A DNA stretch of 7,143 nucleotides from Solirubrobacteraceae bacterium (GTDB taxonomy: Bacteria; Actinomycetota; Thermoleophilia; Solirubrobacterales; Solirubrobacteraceae), in the NCBI GenBank assembly GCA_030151725.1, contig JASLDD010000106.1, positions 1 to 7,143 on the forward strand, written 5' to 3'. The first letter of the stretch is position 1; the number at the start of each line of letters is the position of its first letter. The notes below the pieces were generated by a model, which did no database searches, was not told the DNA's origin, and saw nothing but the letters and a program-made list of their open reading frames with translations. Of the stretch, positions 6,027-7,143 are shown one piece after another. The position numbers and the translations under genes are program-made.

Positions 6027-6818
6027 ATGAGCTTCACGCCCGCTGACCCAACAGCCACCCACGGACTCGATCGTCTTGCCCACCGCAGGCTCACGCGCGC
6101 GGTCGCGGCGGTCGCGCTCTTGGCGCTGGCGCTTGGCACGGCCGGCTGTTCGGTCAAGGGGGCCGACAACGCGAACCTGATCGCGGGCAAGCAGGCGTTT
6201 GTGGCCAAGTGCGGCTCCTGCCACACGCTGGCGCGGGCGAACACCAAAGGCCTCGTGGGGCCGAACCTGGACGAAGCGTTCCGCGCAAGCCTCGCCGAAG
6301 GGCTCGAGCGCAGCTCAGTGCGCGGAGTCGTGGAAGGTCAGATACAGCTCCCGAACCCTGAAGGCGCCATGCCCAAAGACCTCGTCACGGGCGCCAAGCT
6401 CAAAGACATCGCCGCCTACGTGGCCCAGGTGGTCGACCGCTCCGGCAAAGACACGGGCCTGCTGGCCACCGCCGTGGAAGCGCCCGGAGCCGGCAAGCCG
6501 GCCGCCGAGAAGGCCGGCAAGCTGCAGATCGCCGCCAGCCCCAGTGGCCAACTCGCCTACGTGACCAACAAGGCCACGGCCAGCGCCGGCTCGGTGACAG
6601 TGGAAATGCCCAACATGTCGGGCGTCTCGCACAACATCGCCGTCGAAGCGGGCTCCGGCGGCGCCACGGGCAGCGGCACGCCGATCGGCGCCAGCTCCTT
6701 CACCAGCAAGGGCACAGCCTCGGTCACCGTGAAGCTCAAACCGGGCACCTACACCTTCTTCTGCCAGGCCCCCGGCCACCGCGCCGCGGGGATGTACGGC
6801 ACGCTCACCGTCAAGTAG
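6027..6818 (+). CDS. Lipoprotein fusion of c-type cytochrome and type 1 copper (cupredoxin) domains
   Basis: 263-residue exported electron carrier. The leader has basic HRRLTR, a hydrophobic run and lipobox LGTAGC, with Cys41 as the lipidation site, so the protein is tethered to the outer face of the membrane. Domain 1 (about 48-138) is a class I cytochrome c: KCGSCH (C62, C65, H66) binds heme c covalently, GPNL (78-81) follows, and M115 in PEGAMPKD is the likely distal iron ligand. A Pro/Ala/Gly/Lys linker (about 150-166) joins domain 2 (167-263), a cupredoxin: H202 in SHNIAV, then C246-x4-H251-x4-M256 in FCQAPGHRAAGM, giving a complete His-Cys-His-Met type 1 copper set. It probably passes electrons between a quinol-oxidising complex and a terminal oxidase. 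ATG 6027 is preferred to GTG 6012. It faces a tiny membrane-protein gene. Confidence 0.95.
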   Translation: MSFTPADPTATHGLDRLAHRRLTRAVAAVALLALALGTAGCSVKGADNANLIAGKQAFVAKCGSCHTLARANTKGLVGPNLDEAFRASLAEGLERSSVRGVVEGQIQLPNPEGAMPKDLVTGAKLKDIAAYVAQVVDRSGKDTGLLATAVEAPGAGKPAAEKAGKLQIAASPSGQLAYVTNKATASAGSVTVEMPNMSGVSHNIAVEAGSGGATGSGTPIGASSFTSKGTASVTVKLKPGTYTFFCQAPGHRAAGMYGTLTVK

Positions 6819-6825
6819 CACGGGG

Positions 6826-6843
6826 GCCCCAAGTCCAAGGGGC
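6826..6843. terminator. Possible short terminator hairpin between convergent genes
   Basis: GCCCC (6826-6830) and GGGGC (6839-6843) pair around an 8-nt AAGTCCAA loop, 7 bases after the cytochrome-cupredoxin stop. The - strand membrane-protein gene ends at 6864, so the hairpin could serve either strand. It lacks a U-tract and the stem is only five pairs, so the call is weak. Confidence 0.25.
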
Positions 6844-6863
6844 GCGTGCGATCGGCTGCCGCT

Positions 6864-6974
6864 CTAGAAAATCGCGCGCAGCACAAGCACCAGCACGACG
6901 ATGACGACGATCACGCCGATTGCATAGAGCAGGAAGCGAAACGCCTCATCCTCAGAGCGCAGAGGGTTCAGCAC
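6864..6974 (-). CDS. Tiny single-pass membrane protein (36 residues)
   Basis: Reading the - strand from GTG at 6974 gives MLNPLRSEDEAFRFLLYAIG followed by VIVVIVVLVLVLRAIF and a TAG stop. An acidic/basic cytoplasmic head (residues 1-13) precedes one strongly hydrophobic helix (about 14-33) ending in Arg, so it is a single-pass inner membrane protein. AAGGAG (complement of 6987-6992) is a good ribosome-binding site, though 12 nt from the GTG is slightly long. An in-frame stop two codons upstream (complement of 6978-6980) fixes the start. The sequence resembles very short membrane proteins I recall beside respiratory genes in Thermoleophilia; no function is known to me. It converges on the cytochrome-cupredoxin gene with a 45-bp gap. 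Similar-length accessory subunits occur in respiratory complexes, but that role is only a guess. It is easily missed by gene finders because of its size. Confidence 0.72.
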   Translation of the reverse strand: MLNPLRSEDEAFRFLLYAIGVIVVIVVLVLVLRAIF

Positions 6975-7033
6975 GACTCAGTCACGCTCCTTCTGACGGC
7001 GGCGGTTGTGCTGGGGCATATAGTCCGTCAGAG

Positions 7034-7059
7034 TTCTGTATAGCCATGGTTATACAGAA
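7034..7059. promoter_or_regulatory. 26-bp AT-rich palindrome, candidate operator
   Basis: The half-site TTCTGTATA (7034-7042) is mirrored by TATACAGAA (7051-7059) around GCCATGGT, with NcoI-like CCATGG at the centre. Only the 7043/7050 pair mismatches (G-T, which would wobble in RNA). It lies just after a + strand TATAGT and contains TATAAC (5 of 6, - strand, 7054-7049), so a bound protein could block promoters in either direction. The AT content of the arms stands out against the GC-rich window. Confidence 0.5.
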
Positions 7060-7119
7060 GTCAGGAAGAGAGTCATAGCTGACCCGCGCCGCGGCCGGCT
7101 GAGCGCAAACCATCGGGCG

Positions 7120-7143
7120 GTCGCGGCCCGCCTGGGCCGCGAC
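7120..7143. repeat. Perfect 10-bp inverted repeat at the window edge
   Basis: GTCGCGGCCC (7120-7129) and GGGCCGCGAC (7134-7143) are exact reverse complements around GCCT. The stem reaches the last base, so its true extent is unknown. No T-run is visible. It may be a hairpin or simply GC-rich coding sequence. Confidence 0.4.

Larger units (their letters stand above)
6975..7143. other. Right-edge intergenic region with promoter-like and palindromic sites
   Basis: 169 bases without a secure gene. Going right it holds the ribosome-binding site of the tiny membrane protein (6987-6992), a + strand -10-like TATAGT (7019-7024, 5 of 6), the AT-rich palindrome (7034-7059), an AGGA (7063-7066), and a GC-rich end with a perfect stem. 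From 7075 the + strand frame is open to the edge with high third-position GC, but it begins with ATA rather than a standard start codon. The opposite strand in the same register is also open, so direction is undecided. Confidence 0.5.

Noticed and set aside
6846..7043. + strand frame with an Asp/His-rich stretch (DDDDDHADC)
   Set aside because: It is the antisense of the tiny membrane protein: the Asp run is the complement of repeated GTC/ATC codons for Val and Ile. It has no ribosome-binding site and no protein-like character elsewhere.
7034..7059. Palindrome as a classical LexA/SOS box
   Set aside because: The half-sites look similar, but CTGT and ACAG are 14 bp apart instead of 8, and the actinobacterial SOS box has a different GAAC/GTTC core.
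6982..7143. C-terminal end of a - strand gene running to the TGA at 6984-6982
   Set aside because: The frame is open but crosses the AT-rich palindrome with two ATA codons and shows no protein-like pattern. Kept only as an alternative for the right edge.

Overview
The window is GC-rich with strong G/C preference at third codon positions and GTG/TTG starts. Gene content and protein style point to a high-GC actinobacterium, most likely class Thermoleophilia (Solirubrobacterales-like). That placement is from recall of protein style, not a search. Nine coding regions are supported: one is cut by the left edge and one is only 36 codons long. There are no rRNA or tRNA genes, CRISPR arrays, insertion sequences or phage genes.

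Left block (1-3468, all + strand): the C-terminal three quarters of an alanine racemase (cell-wall D-alanine) overlaps by 4 bp a class II tRNA nucleotidyltransferase with an HD domain. A HIT-family nucleotide hydrolase/transferase follows, then a secreted protein of unknown function with four cysteines. The tRNA nucleotidyltransferase appears to lack the flexible loop that CCA-adding enzymes need for the final A, so it may be a CC-adding enzyme.

Middle block: 3469-3628 separates convergent genes and is full of inverted repeats, including a 19-bp pair matching at 17 positions. To its right, on the - strand, a small zinc-ribbon protein is joined through a TTGA stop/start overlap to a disordered Glu/Ser/Thr-rich lipoprotein. 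The zinc-ribbon gene is divergent from a 523-residue GT-B (GT4-like) glycosyltransferase on the + strand.

Right block: a lipoprotein electron carrier fuses a c-type cytochrome domain (CxxCH) to a type 1 copper cupredoxin domain and probably serves an aerobic respiratory chain. Converging on it is a 36-codon single-pass membrane protein on the - strand. The last 169 bases are non-coding or the start of a cut gene; they hold a 26-bp AT-rich palindrome, resembling an operator, and a perfect 10-bp stem at the window edge.

Four genes (HIT, zinc ribbon, glycosyltransferase, cytochrome-cupredoxin) have a TANNNT -10-like hexamer ending 7-11 nt before the start codon and no convincing Shine-Dalgarno sequence. 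This fits leaderless or nearly leaderless transcription. Nothing here forms an obvious new defence or mobile system. The most unusual items are the loop-deleted nucleotidyltransferase, the heme-copper fusion, the structured convergent intergenic element and the AT-rich palindrome.
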